Part shown: positions 14,101 to 26,100 of the stretch, piece by piece | Layout of the letters: every line of letters begins with the position of its first letter | Numbering within the stretch: the stretch's first letter is position 1 | Source: Tetranychus cinnabarinus | Lineage: Eukaryota; Arthropoda; Arachnida; Trombidiformes; Tetranychidae | Assembly: GCA_022266195.1 (NCBI GenBank) | Contig: WHVY01000007.1 | Coordinates: 310,001 to 374,000, forward strand | Direction of reading: 5' to 3' | Length of the DNA stretch: 64,000 nt | Position numbers and translations under genes: made by a program | The notes under the pieces: model-generated | What the model saw: the letters and a program-made list of their open reading frames with translations, nothing else | The model's database searches: none | Told to the model about the DNA's origin: nothing

Positions 14101-17100
14101 CTGAAGCACCGACAGGATGACATTCACAAGCTTCATGAGAGGAAAAAGCAAATACAAGGAAAAAGGGTTAATCATTATTCCTTATTCTTGAATAGGTCGT
14201 CATTCATTTCGAAAGGAAATGTTCACCATTTGTTCATTTTCTCGTCTTTTGATTCTCATTAAATCATAACTTATAACTTATTATGTAATGATGAAAAGAT
14301 TATCTGACATGATGATTCAGAAAATATGATCATCATTATTGATGAAGGAAAACATGTAACAATGGACAGAAAAAACAGGGAAAAACGAAGATAAATCGAG
14401 TATGTAACTGACAATAAAAAAAACACGAAAAAACATTGCAAAATTTATGCATCATTCGATCAGTTCATTTTTCATGATAAACGATATTTTTTATGATCTT
14501 TGTTGAAAGCTCAAAAATTTCCTACAAAAATGAGAAAAAGTAAAACTCGAAATTTCATTTTCTCAAATTCAAGATGCTCATCATTTATCAAATTATTGAG
14601 CAAATATGAAACTTTAAATTTCAAGTTCAACTTGAAGAATCACGAAAATTTGAAATTCATGAAAACCTTAACCTTAGATGAAAAAATTCACAGCCAAATG
14701 AACTTCAAATCGAAATCGTACAAATTAGTGTCAAAAAAGACTCATCGACTTTCCTCTCAAAAAGTTTTTCTCAAGAAAATTTTCTCAAGCAATTGAGTTA
14801 CTTACGTTTACAAGCCTTTCGATGAGTGATTGGTTTGGTTGAATCACGATAATAGCCTTCCCGACAATAGTGGCAGTGACGGCCTGCCGTGTTGTGTCGA
14901 CACTTGAGGCAAACTCCACCCGACTTGCGACCCGACAATTTGTACAATTCCATATTGAAACGACATCTTCGAGCATGAAGATTACAATTGCAAGCTGAAA
15001 GAAAAGAAGCAAAAAGTTTCATGAAAATAATGATCAATCAAACTGAAAATTTCAAGATGAATAAATTGTAATAACATTATCACTTTGCCAACCATGAAAA
15101 AAGGCTTTTAATAACATCAAGTAATAAAATCCCATTAAATTGTGCAAGTAATGCAATTAATAAACATGATTTTGCTCAACATTTTATAAACATTATCATC
15201 CATCCATTAATCAAGTGAACACAAAATCAACTTACAAAGCATTTTGCTCTAAGAAATGTAATCTTGAACGAATAGTCGAACCTTAAAGATGCCTTCGAAA
15301 AAAAAGTAAAGCACCAAAAATATGCATAAAAATGTATAATTAATAAATTTCCAGCCAGCAAAAAGGAAATTTCAAAGGAAATTCGAGTAAAGGGAAAAAT
15401 TCTGAAAAAAAAGAGTCTCGAGAGATATTTTAATACAACCTTTTCTGCTTCTTTTCACTTAACCATTTAATCATAATCATGGAGTGAAAATTGAACATCA
15501 ACAATGGCAATTGATAGAAGAGTAAAAGATACTTTCAATTTGATTAGAACATTAATTTTACTCAAACATTTCGAGTGTGAAAAATGTAGCAAAAAATTGA
15601 AAGCGAAAAGTAAATTTTGAAAAAAAGGTAAAACTCGAGTTCTAACAATCATTTATCACAATACTTAATCATTGGGAGTGTAAACTCCATGTTTACAGAA
15701 ATGTCGAGCAAAGACGACAAGTGAGAAAATGTTTTTTTTCAAATATTGAGCAAAAAACGAGTTAATTATTTCATCAAAAAATGAGCCAAAATTTGAGGCA
15801 AAAAAACAAGTTGATAATGAATGTGAATCACGCAACAAGCTAAATAAACCTGTCAATTGATGAAGATGTCAGAAAAGTGATCTTTTGTTGAACCTTTTGT
15901 CATTATTAATGCTCAATATTTATGCTTTCGTGATGAGATATTTTTGTCAAAAATGATGTCAATAAGAGTTTGGTTGAGGTTTGGATTTGGGTTAAACTTT
16001 TGGCACAAAACAAAAGATACTAATCAGAGGCATTTGATGGACACGGAAAAAGGCAATTGGCAAGGAATGTTTGATAGCATTGAATCCCATGCATTTGTTT
16101 GTTCACTTGAAACTTTAAAGCTCAAATAAAATGTGACTTTTCTGGCATAATCAATAATAAACCAATAATGCCTTTTTTCTGAGACCAAAAAACGGTCCAA
16201 AGTAAAAGATATAACAAAGTTAGAGTGAAAATAAAAGTGAAAATAAGTTTCTTGTTAAGGTTGAATCAATTTATTATAACAAACTGTCAGAAGAGTGAAA
16301 AAAGATGATGATGATGAAGACGGAAAAGATGATGAAAATAGTAAAACCTGAAATGATTTTTTTCCTTTTTTCCATCTTCGCCAAAGTAACCTCTGTTTCA
16401 ATGGTAAAAGTATTGAATTAAGTGTAGTTTTTTGGTCAAACTTGAAAGGATAAAAAAGGCTTAAAATGGACAATAATGTTTACTCAATCAAATTGTATTG
16501 AGTTTAAAAGTTCATTGTTGAGCGATCAATTAATGAGATTCATCGATTTCCAGTTTCGATCTATTTTTTTCGATTTTCATGTTTTCATGTTTTCAAAAGA
16601 AAAATTTCAAATTGAAATAAGAAAAAAATAAAAGAAACTAAAATGAAAGATCAAATCTATTGAGACAATTTAGTGTTTCTAATCATTATTCAATTGTTGG
16701 AAGTTTGAATATGATTCAGAAATGAATTTTCATGGAAATGATTCTATTTTTTAGAAATTTTCTTGAAATTTTAATCACTTTTATTGAGAGTTTGCTTTCA
16801 CTTTCGTTTTGATGAATTGATGAAAACTTGTAAACCGGATGAAATGTTAATTTTTAATCTGATTTATCGGGTTTGATTAGTGAAAATAGTTTGATTTTTA
16901 AGTCGTTTCATTGATTCATGTTTTATGTTTTTTTCAATATAAAGCTTTGGGTTCAATGTGGCTGGAAGATGAAGAGGAAGAGATTAATTTGAATTGGTGT
17001 TGATGATGATGAAGAGGATGGGGATGAAGATGATAGAGGCTTAAGTCCCTGACAGGTCAAATTTTCTTTTCTCAAAAAACACAACTTGTTCTAATGGAGG

Positions 17101-20100
17101 CGAATCTGTGCTTTACTATTATTATACAGTTTGGAACCTTAAATCACAATGTTGAGCACAAATTTGGGGGTCAATTTGGCATGTTATTAAAAAGCCAGGA
17201 TAAGTTGGTCATCCATCAAACTGGAAAGCAACCTTATATTTACTCTAATATTTGCGAAGGCGATTTTTTCAGCTTTTTTAGTTTTATTTTATTTGTCCGT
17301 TTTCTTCCTCTTTTATTTGCCAGCTTTTACCAACGGCTAAAGGCAAACATGTTGACCTTAAATGATATTGATATTGGCTCATTGGTCAGTTCATTGGACG
17401 CTTCATTTCTATTATTTGTAATAGTAGCCATCAGTGGATTCAATCTTCATTTAGAACTTTTAATGCAATAATACTATGCAATAATACTATGCAATAATAC
17501 TATGCAGTATTACTATGCAATAATACTGTGCAATATTACTATGCAATAATACTGTGCAATATTTACTATTTAGTTAATAATCCTAACATTGTCATCGATG
17601 CTTCTAAAAATGTTTAATTTATGCTTAAATTATCTTAAACAATTAACCAAAGTCATTTCTAATCAAAATCATATTGTTGACCAAGAAAAGGAAAAAGATT
17701 TAGATTTAACAAGGATAAGGATTCTCATTTTTAATAGTTAATTATTAGCTATCATTGTTTCAAGAATTTAATTGTAATTTTGATTTATAAGTGATTGGTC
17801 GATTAATCAAAATCTAATAAAAATTAACCTTAAAACCGCTGGTCAATCTTGGTATCAAGAACTTCATTAGTTTCATTATAAGTTCACATTTAACATACCT
17901 TATTATTAATAACGTATACCTTTAATCTCATCTCCTTATCCACCTATCACTTGATCACTTCACCACACAGACCTTTCAATACGAGACTGCTATACCTTTT
18001 ACATACAATATTATTATAAAAGGCTCCTATTTCATTACAAGTCGACAGGATGAGCTTGCATGGTTCTCCTACCGTTTCACCAACACTCAATCCATCTGAA
18101 TTGAATGACAATGGTCCTGATAATACTGATTTGACCAAGGGTGTCCAAAACAGTGTTGTTGTTGAAAAGAGAAGCGAGGAGAGCGTCAGTCAGCAACGAC
18201 CAGTAACTACATTACATCGACCTAAGCTTCATGTTTTCAATGGCCAAGAGAAAGATATTACTGTTGAAAATTGGGTCAAAATGTACGAAACAATTGCCGA
18301 AAGTTATCAATGGTCTGAAAAGCAAACGCTCAATGCTCTTTGTGAGTATTTAGGTGGGGAAGCTCTAAATTTCTTCATTGAAACACGAGATGGCAAATCC
18401 TGGGAAGTTATTAAAAATTCTCTTATTGCTCGATTTGGAGTTCAGGCTGTTGATCCTATTGTTGAGTTTTCACGTTTGAAGTTTTTTCAAACCAAAGATG
18501 TCAATGACTATTTCCTACGAAAGAGAAGATTAGCTAATTTAGCTTGTCTAACTGAATCACAAGCTGTGGTATTAATGATTGCAAATTTATCTGATGAATT
18601 ACGAAAATGTTTTATCGGTCATAGAGTCAGCACTTACAATCAATTTTGGTCGATTGCTAAAGCAGCTGAAACGGCTCTTGAAAAACGTGTTAACAACTTC
18701 CATCATCGTTCAGGTCAACAAAATCGACCACATAAGAGGAAATTTGAGTTATCAGACAAACCTGTAAAGAAGCAACCTAAAGGAGCTTGTTGGGGTTGTG
18801 AACGTGCAGGTAAACCCAACCAACTTCATTGGTCCAATGAATGTCCACTAAAGAAGGGGCAAATTCAATCGGTAAATCATATTAACCAACCGTTTGAACC
18901 TTCAACTTCAACTCCAAACCAACGATCAAACAAACAAGGTAAACCCGATAATTTAAACTAATACCCAGGTCTGACACGAAGCCTTTCCACATCATAATCC
19001 GGGGCTTTATCGAATCAACTCCTTTGGATATATTATTCGACCCTGGTTCATCAATTACATTGTTGGATGAGAGTTTTATTCAAACTAAAAATCTTATTAA
19101 CATTGAAAATAAACTGACATCTTTCTCTACATTGACTGGAAATGGTTTAGTCTCAGGCCTGGCTAAAATAACATTGAGAATTGGACTCATTACAAACAGT
19201 GTTATTGTTTGTGTCACCAAGTTAGTTGGTTTTGACTTACTATTAGGATTGGACAATATCTTTAAATTTAATTTGAAATTTGACTCTGACTATTCCATTG
19301 ATCAGAATTCTTCTTTTGTTTTACCAACTAATGTTCAGTTAGTTGATCCTCTCCAAATTTTCCCTGAAACTTTTTATATTGATCTTAAGTCTAAATTGAA
19401 TAGTGATAACGATTCCAGACTTTTGAAAATACTGACCGAGAATAATGAGATATTTAGTGATGATAAGTTCAGAATTGGTCGTTTGAATGACATTGAATGT
19501 GTTATTGAATTGAATTCGAAAATTCCTATCAACTCGAAGCCTTATCGAACAACTCTAGAAAGTCAAGCGAGAATAGAGAAGGAAATTAGTTCATTGTTAG
19601 AAACCAATTTGATTCGTCATTCCTTTTCTCCTTATGCTTCTCCTGTTACACTAGCCTTTAAGAAAGACGATGGTGATAGAACTCGTTTTTGTATAGATTA
19701 TAGAAAGTTGAATGAGATCGTTATTCCAGACAAATATCCGATGCCTAGAATTGAAGATATAATTGATAATTTACATGAGAGCAAGTTCTTTGGTGTTTTC
19801 GATGTTAGATCAGGGTTTTGGCATGTTAAGATGCGTGAGTCAGACGTTACTAAAACTGCTTTTGTTACACAAAACAATCATTACGAATGGTTGGTTATGC
19901 CATTCGGTTTCAAGAATGCCCCTGCTATTTTTCAAAGGGCAATTCGAGGGATCATTGAGAAACATGAGCTTACTAATTTTTGTCATAACTACATTGATGA
20001 TATCATTATCTATTCAAAAGACCTTGATACTCATTATCAACACATTTCTTTGCTTTTAGAAGCAATGAAAACTGAAAATGTAAAATTTAAATTTTGGTAA

Positions 20101-23100
20101 ATGTAAATTTGCTCAACAAAGAGTAAATTATCTTGGTCATCAGCTATCATTGAATGTTATCAAACCCATTCAATCTAATATCGATTCAATTTTAAAGTTG
20201 AAACCTCCAACGAATCTTACTCAAGTAAGAAGATTTCTCGGTAAAATCAATTACAATCGTAAATTTATACCGAAAATCACTGAGATATTAGAACCAATTC
20301 ATAAATTACTGAGAAAAGATAGTAAATTTGAATGGACTGACGATTGTCAGAAATCTTTTGAAAAACTAAAACAAATCCTAACCTCTGAACCACTGTTGAA
20401 AATGTTCAACCCTAATCATGAATTGATCTTGGAAACAGACGCCAGCAAAATTGGTGTTGGTGCTGTTTTAAAACAAATGGATGAGAACAAAATTTCATAT
20501 CCGATTGGATATTTCTCTAAAAAGTTGACATCTTATCAACAAAACTATCCAGCGACTCATCTCGAGTGCTTAGCTGTCATTGAAGCCATAAAATTTTGGC
20601 ATCATTATCTTTATGCTAAAAAGTTCACGGTGATTACCGATCATGCTGCTCTGAAGTCAATCAGAAAATTGAAAAAGCCAAATTGTCGCTTGTTTACATG
20701 GGCTTTGTTCATGGATCAATATGATTTTGAAGTTAAATATCGACCTGGAGTGGAAAATGTACAGGCCGATTATTTATCTAGAGATCCAATTGAAAATGGG
20801 GAAATCGAATGTCCTATTCGATTAGTTAATTTCATTAGCCTTAATGAAATGAAAACTGAGCAAGAAAAAAGTAAATTGAAAATTTCACGATTAGTGAATA
20901 AGGATGGACTTGCTATAAAAATTGATAAAAATGGAATTGAAAAAGTCATTGTACCTGAAAGTTTAAGGTCAAAATTAATGCAAAATGTTCATGATCAATT
21001 TGGTCACATTGGTGTTAGCAAAATGTTAACAATTTTGGGTTGGCTTTATACATGGCCAAAAATGACTGAAAATGTCATTGACTTTGCTGCTAGCTGTACT
21101 CCTTGTCTTCAAGGGAAAACAAGGAGAATTAAAAAGGTTGGTGAAATGGGACGATTTGGTCCAGCTAGGTCACCATTTGACATTGTGTCGATTGATACAA
21201 TCTGTGGATTAGATGGATACAAGTGTAAGAAGAGATACTTACACTTGGCTGTGGACCATTTCACACGATTTGTGTGGGCTTTAGGTTCAAATAAACAAAC
21301 TGCTTCTGAATTTATCAAGCTTATTGATAAAATAATTCAATTAGGGAAACCTAAATTAATCCTTGCTGATCAATATACAGCAATCACTTCAAATGCTTTC
21401 ATTAATCATTTAACCAATCTACAGATTGAGTTAAAATTTATCCCAAAATCAGCTCCAGAATGTAATGGTTTATGCGAACGAGTGGCTAACACTATTGTCG
21501 ATAAAATCAGAATTAAAATGATTAGCAGTAACTATCGTTACGGCTGGATTAAATATTTACAAAGATCTGTTAATGAATACAACGACACACCACATTCAGT
21601 GACTGGTTTTACTCCATATTATCTGCTAAATGGTAAACTTCCTCATAACTGTGAAAATGTTCAACTTCCATCAATTGAACAAGCAAGAATTGATGCTTTT
21701 CAAAATTCAACAAATTATCATCTCAAAAACAAACAACTTTATGATAAAACTCATAGACCTTACCAATTTCAAGACAATGAGCGAGTATTTGTTAAGAATC
21801 TTTCAGGTTTTGCTCAAGGTAAATTGGACGCTACTTATTTGGGACCGTTCCGAATTGTAAAGAAAATTGCCAATAACATTTATGAAGTTGCAAGGAATGA
21901 AGCACCATTGATATTAGAGCAAATTCATGCGAAACATTTATTACCAGTGAAATCAACATCATCTTATGCTTTGGACTGAAAATGATAGCTCGCGTCACCC
22001 AACTATTCATCAGCTACTCATGATTGTTCACTCATAATTTATATCATAAATTCATGTTCATTCCTATTTATTTGTCATGTTGAAAAACTGGAAAAAGATT
22101 TGTTCAACCCTTAGGTCGGGGGATGTAATAGTAGCCATCAGTGGATTCAATCTTCATTTAGAACTTTTAATGCAATAATACTATGCAATAATACTATGCA
22201 ATAATACTATGCAGTATTACTATGCAATAATACTGTGCAATATTACTATGCAATAATACTGTGCAATATTTACTATTTAGTTAATAATCCTAACATTGTC
22301 ATCGATGCTTCTAAAAATGTTTAATTTATGCTTAAATTATCTTAAACAATTAACCAAAGTCATTTCTAATCAAAATCATATTGTTGACCAAGAAAAGGAA
22401 AAAGATTTAGATTTAACAAGGATAAGGATTCTCATTTTTAATAGTTAATTATTAGCTATCATTGTTTCAAGAATTTAATTGTAATTTTGATTTATAAGTG
22501 ATTGGTCGATTAATCAAAATCTAATAAAAATTAACCTTAAAACCGCTGGTCAATCTTGGTATCAAGAACTTCATTAGTTTCATTATAAGTTCACATTTAA
22601 CATACCTTATTATTAATAACGTATACCTTTAATCTCATCTCCTTATCCACCTATCACTTGATCACTTCACCACACAGACCTTTCAATACGAGACTGCTAT
22701 ACCTTTTACATACAATATTATTATAAAAGGCTCCTATTTCATTACATATTAATGAATCATTTGAAACGAGATTCCTTTATTTGCATTTCACATTCATTTT
22801 CGGTAAACTAAATGACAAAATTTTCTGTTCTTTTCACCTTAAATTGCAAATATTTGGTCAAATTTAATGTTGTCTTATAATCGCATTTAAACACACCTTT
22901 TCTTTAATTACTAAACTTGATTAATCTCTGATTACATTTGCTCTTCGAAAATTAATTTCAGCTCTCAATGTTAAGGTATTACATTGATTATCATGAATTT
23001 GGTGTATTTTTTTACTTAAATCGTGCAATTATAATCATTAAGAATGATAAATAGTCAGCACTAATTTCCTATCGCAATTCAACTAGAAATTAGTTTCAAC

Positions 23101-26100
23101 TAGAAACTCAAATATCAATAATGTTTAACCAACTTTTCAATTTGATACCTTCAAGGCAATTTAATTTCACGGCATTTCCATTGACAATGAACCTAAAGGA
23201 GGAAATTTTCAAGTTCAAGATTATGTTTGTTGCTTAATATGGAAACATAAATAAAAATTACAAACAGTTAATAAACAATTAACTGGCCTCAAAATTGACC
23301 AATTATCATATGAAATAAACACTTATTTTGATATGAAAAAATGGTTGTTTTAACAACAATTATCCGATTCTCATGGTTATAAGGTTGTTATAAAGGATCC
23401 AAACCCAACTGTTATTAATATTTTTTAAGTAGTCTAATCTCATGTAGGAGTGATGATAATACATAAAATATGATTAAACAAATAAAAACATTTTTCCATT
23501 TTCCATGCATTATCGTACAATGGAATTAGCTTTTGAGTTAGAGTTCAAGAATCATGGTTACTATTGTTATCAGCCTTGGTGTTACTGGTGAGATTATAGA
23601 GGTTGGATTGAAGGTAAATTTAGTTACCAAAAACCTGAGAGTTTTGTAAAAGATGAAAATTAGTAATTAATCATGTTGATGTTAGACTCAGAAAGTTAAT
23701 TAATAAGGAAAGATGAGGTTGACTTTCCTTTACTTGATGAAAACCACAATTTATAAATGCTGCTCCAATCCATGGGTTAATCTAATTAAGCTGTTATATT
23801 GGTTAACTTATTGTTCAACTTTACCATTGATTGTAATTGAATTTTGGTTCTAATCTTCAAATAGTTATCAAATGAAATCACTTTGGGTTCCAATAAAGTT
23901 CACTTGAGATATTTGATATTGTTAGCTAATTGGTGAACCAATTCATGTGTGTGAACCGTTGAATAGTTAATGAATTAAAGTTGGCTTGTGTAAAGATTAA
24001 CTTGATAATGGTAACCGGACAATTAGACATTTGATGGGCCATTTCGATAAAAGAGGACAAATTTCTTTCAATAGTTAAATTTGGCTAGTCAAATGAGATC
24101 TATTCACTCATGGTCAGTGAACCATCCAAATTCAAATGGTTTCCATCAATTTGTAAATATTGTCCAATGAATTTTGACCCTTTTGTGGTCCAGTCAGTCG
24201 TTCACAATCAAGTTAAATCTATTTAACCTGAGCACTCTCGAACCGTTAAGAAGATAAGTATCACTAGACTTTAAAAGGAGACGGCGGTCTTGAAGTTGGA
24301 AAAAAAGTAGTGAAGCAACGATGCAAGGAATAGGTTTGACCACCTTGGAAGAGGTCCAAAGCTTGATCTCAAAGTTTTGACAGATTACCAAAGGTGAAGT
24401 TAAATGGGTGCCAGAGGCTTGTTGAGAAACCTATGAAGCTTCCCACTGATCAAATCAACACGTAACTTGTAATTGTGAATTGTTAACAAATAACTGAGAC
24501 AGGCGAGATTCTCCATTTTTCCCTTGCTTTTAACCTTCCATTAACCTGATTTACCTTCAACTGCATATCAAAACTGGTCATCTTTTTATCTGTAACTTTC
24601 AACTTAGTCCCTGTTATTCATCATTTGATGATGATGAAAACTACCATGATGAGTTATGGTGATAATAAACAAAATAACGATTTTGAACGGCTGCTAAGTT
24701 GATAACAAGAAGTGGACACTCTTGTCCTTAGATTTATAACAATTATCGATTATTGGCATCTTTGCTTGATTGCTTGAAAATTACCATTAAAAAGATAACT
24801 GTAACCGGTAACTAACTAAACGTCTGAACCAAAAATGATTAGCTTTTACTTGAGATTTTGAAAATTTTTCTCCATTTTATTTTTCTTCCTTACTTTCCTC
24901 TTGGGCATATCGATTTCATCAGGTGCAGCCATTAAATTGTGATGATTATGGAAACGGATGATGATGGTGATGATGGTGATGAAGATAAAGGTTAAATATT
25001 AAAAGTAACAACAACCAGTTGAAACTGTCAACACAATTTAATGTGTCATCTCGAGACAATTATTAAATCAAACAGCCATGTGGATGAGCCATGTTAAAGA
25101 CGCAATTCAATATTGAAAGATTAAAGCATAAGGTGAACAGTAACACATCAACCTTGCATAGACACAATTAATAAACACTAACTTTGATCGTAAATCACTG
25201 AATAATACTAATACTGTAGACAGAATCAACAGAAATTTGAAATTGATGGAAAATAGTAATTAAACAAAAATACTATTTAAAGAAGACAATTCTAATTGCA
25301 TAATTTAACAGACGTTAACAATTTCCCACCAAAAGTAGATCATGTGATGAGTGAAAGGAGCAAAGTGTGACCTTGCGGTTTGAATAAATTTACAAGGCGC
25401 GAGGTTCAATTGTCATGGATAATCAAAGGAAATTAAAATAATATTAAATAATCAAACAATTGGATTTAGAAATTGCCAGAAATTTAAAATTAAATAAATT
25501 TGGTATAAAAACTCTTGGATCAACAGAAAAAAATAAGTTACAAAAGATTACTTTTCAAATCTGAAATTGAGCTTTTACGCTATTTAACTGTTCAGCCAGT
25601 CTTAATCATCGTCTCACATTTCATTTATTCAAATCGTTTCAGATAACAAAGGCGATCAAATTTCATTCTCAATTGAATAAGAAGCTATAATGATTATTTA
25701 ATGGTCACAATTTGTTGATTAAAACCCAATTGATTGAAATCAAGACATTTGAGATGAAAGACACCAACAAGACATGAACAAAAAGCAACTAATCTGAAAT
25801 TATGTTTCCACCAACAATAATAACGAATCGCTTTCCAATCAAAATTCCGATTCATCAACAATAATTAACAAAATGGTTAAAAGAAACAATTAGCTAAAAA
25901 TAAATTAAAATTACAAACAAAACTAAATGAAAACAAAAACCGAAAAAACGGAAAGCTTGAAAACCCCAAAAAATGCGATTCATTGCCTTCTTGACAATCA
26001 ATTAGCTGAAAACATGGAAATGATTGAAATTGAATATTGCCATAAGTTGATCAACCCTGACATTGAATTGAAGAATGAAATCAATTATTTTCTTACATTG

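Larger units (their letters stand above)
17417..22746 (+). mobile_element. complete Ty3/Gypsy LTR retrotransposon, 5,330 bp
   Basis: Bounded by 623 bp direct repeats starting TGTAATAG and ending TTACA, with the 4 bp target duplication TATT at 17413-17416 and 22747-22750. The LTRs appear identical by eye over their whole length, indicating a recent insertion. Internal order is gag (18050-18961), protease, reverse transcriptase (YIDD box), RNase H and integrase, which is the Ty3/Gypsy order. There is no envelope gene after integrase. A polypurine tract precedes the right LTR. The element lies in netrin intron 3, transcribed opposite to netrin. A single extra base in the reverse transcriptase region breaks pol (see that entry), so this copy is probably not autonomous unless the break is a sequencing error. 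Confidence 0.97.

Noticed and set aside
17094..17471. 125-codon plus-strand frame just left of the Gypsy element
   Set aside because: Runs into the left LTR, is hydrophobic low-complexity and ends within the LTR repeat array; judged chance.
18015..18022. TATAAAAG near the LTR end as the Gypsy promoter
   Set aside because: It lies about 18 bases from the LTR end and downstream of the AATAAA signal, so a transcript from it would lack a normal repeated R region.
24194..24450. Less AT-rich patch with a 65-codon frame, considered as a transposon remnant
   Set aside because: No motif of a transposase or reverse transcriptase in any frame.
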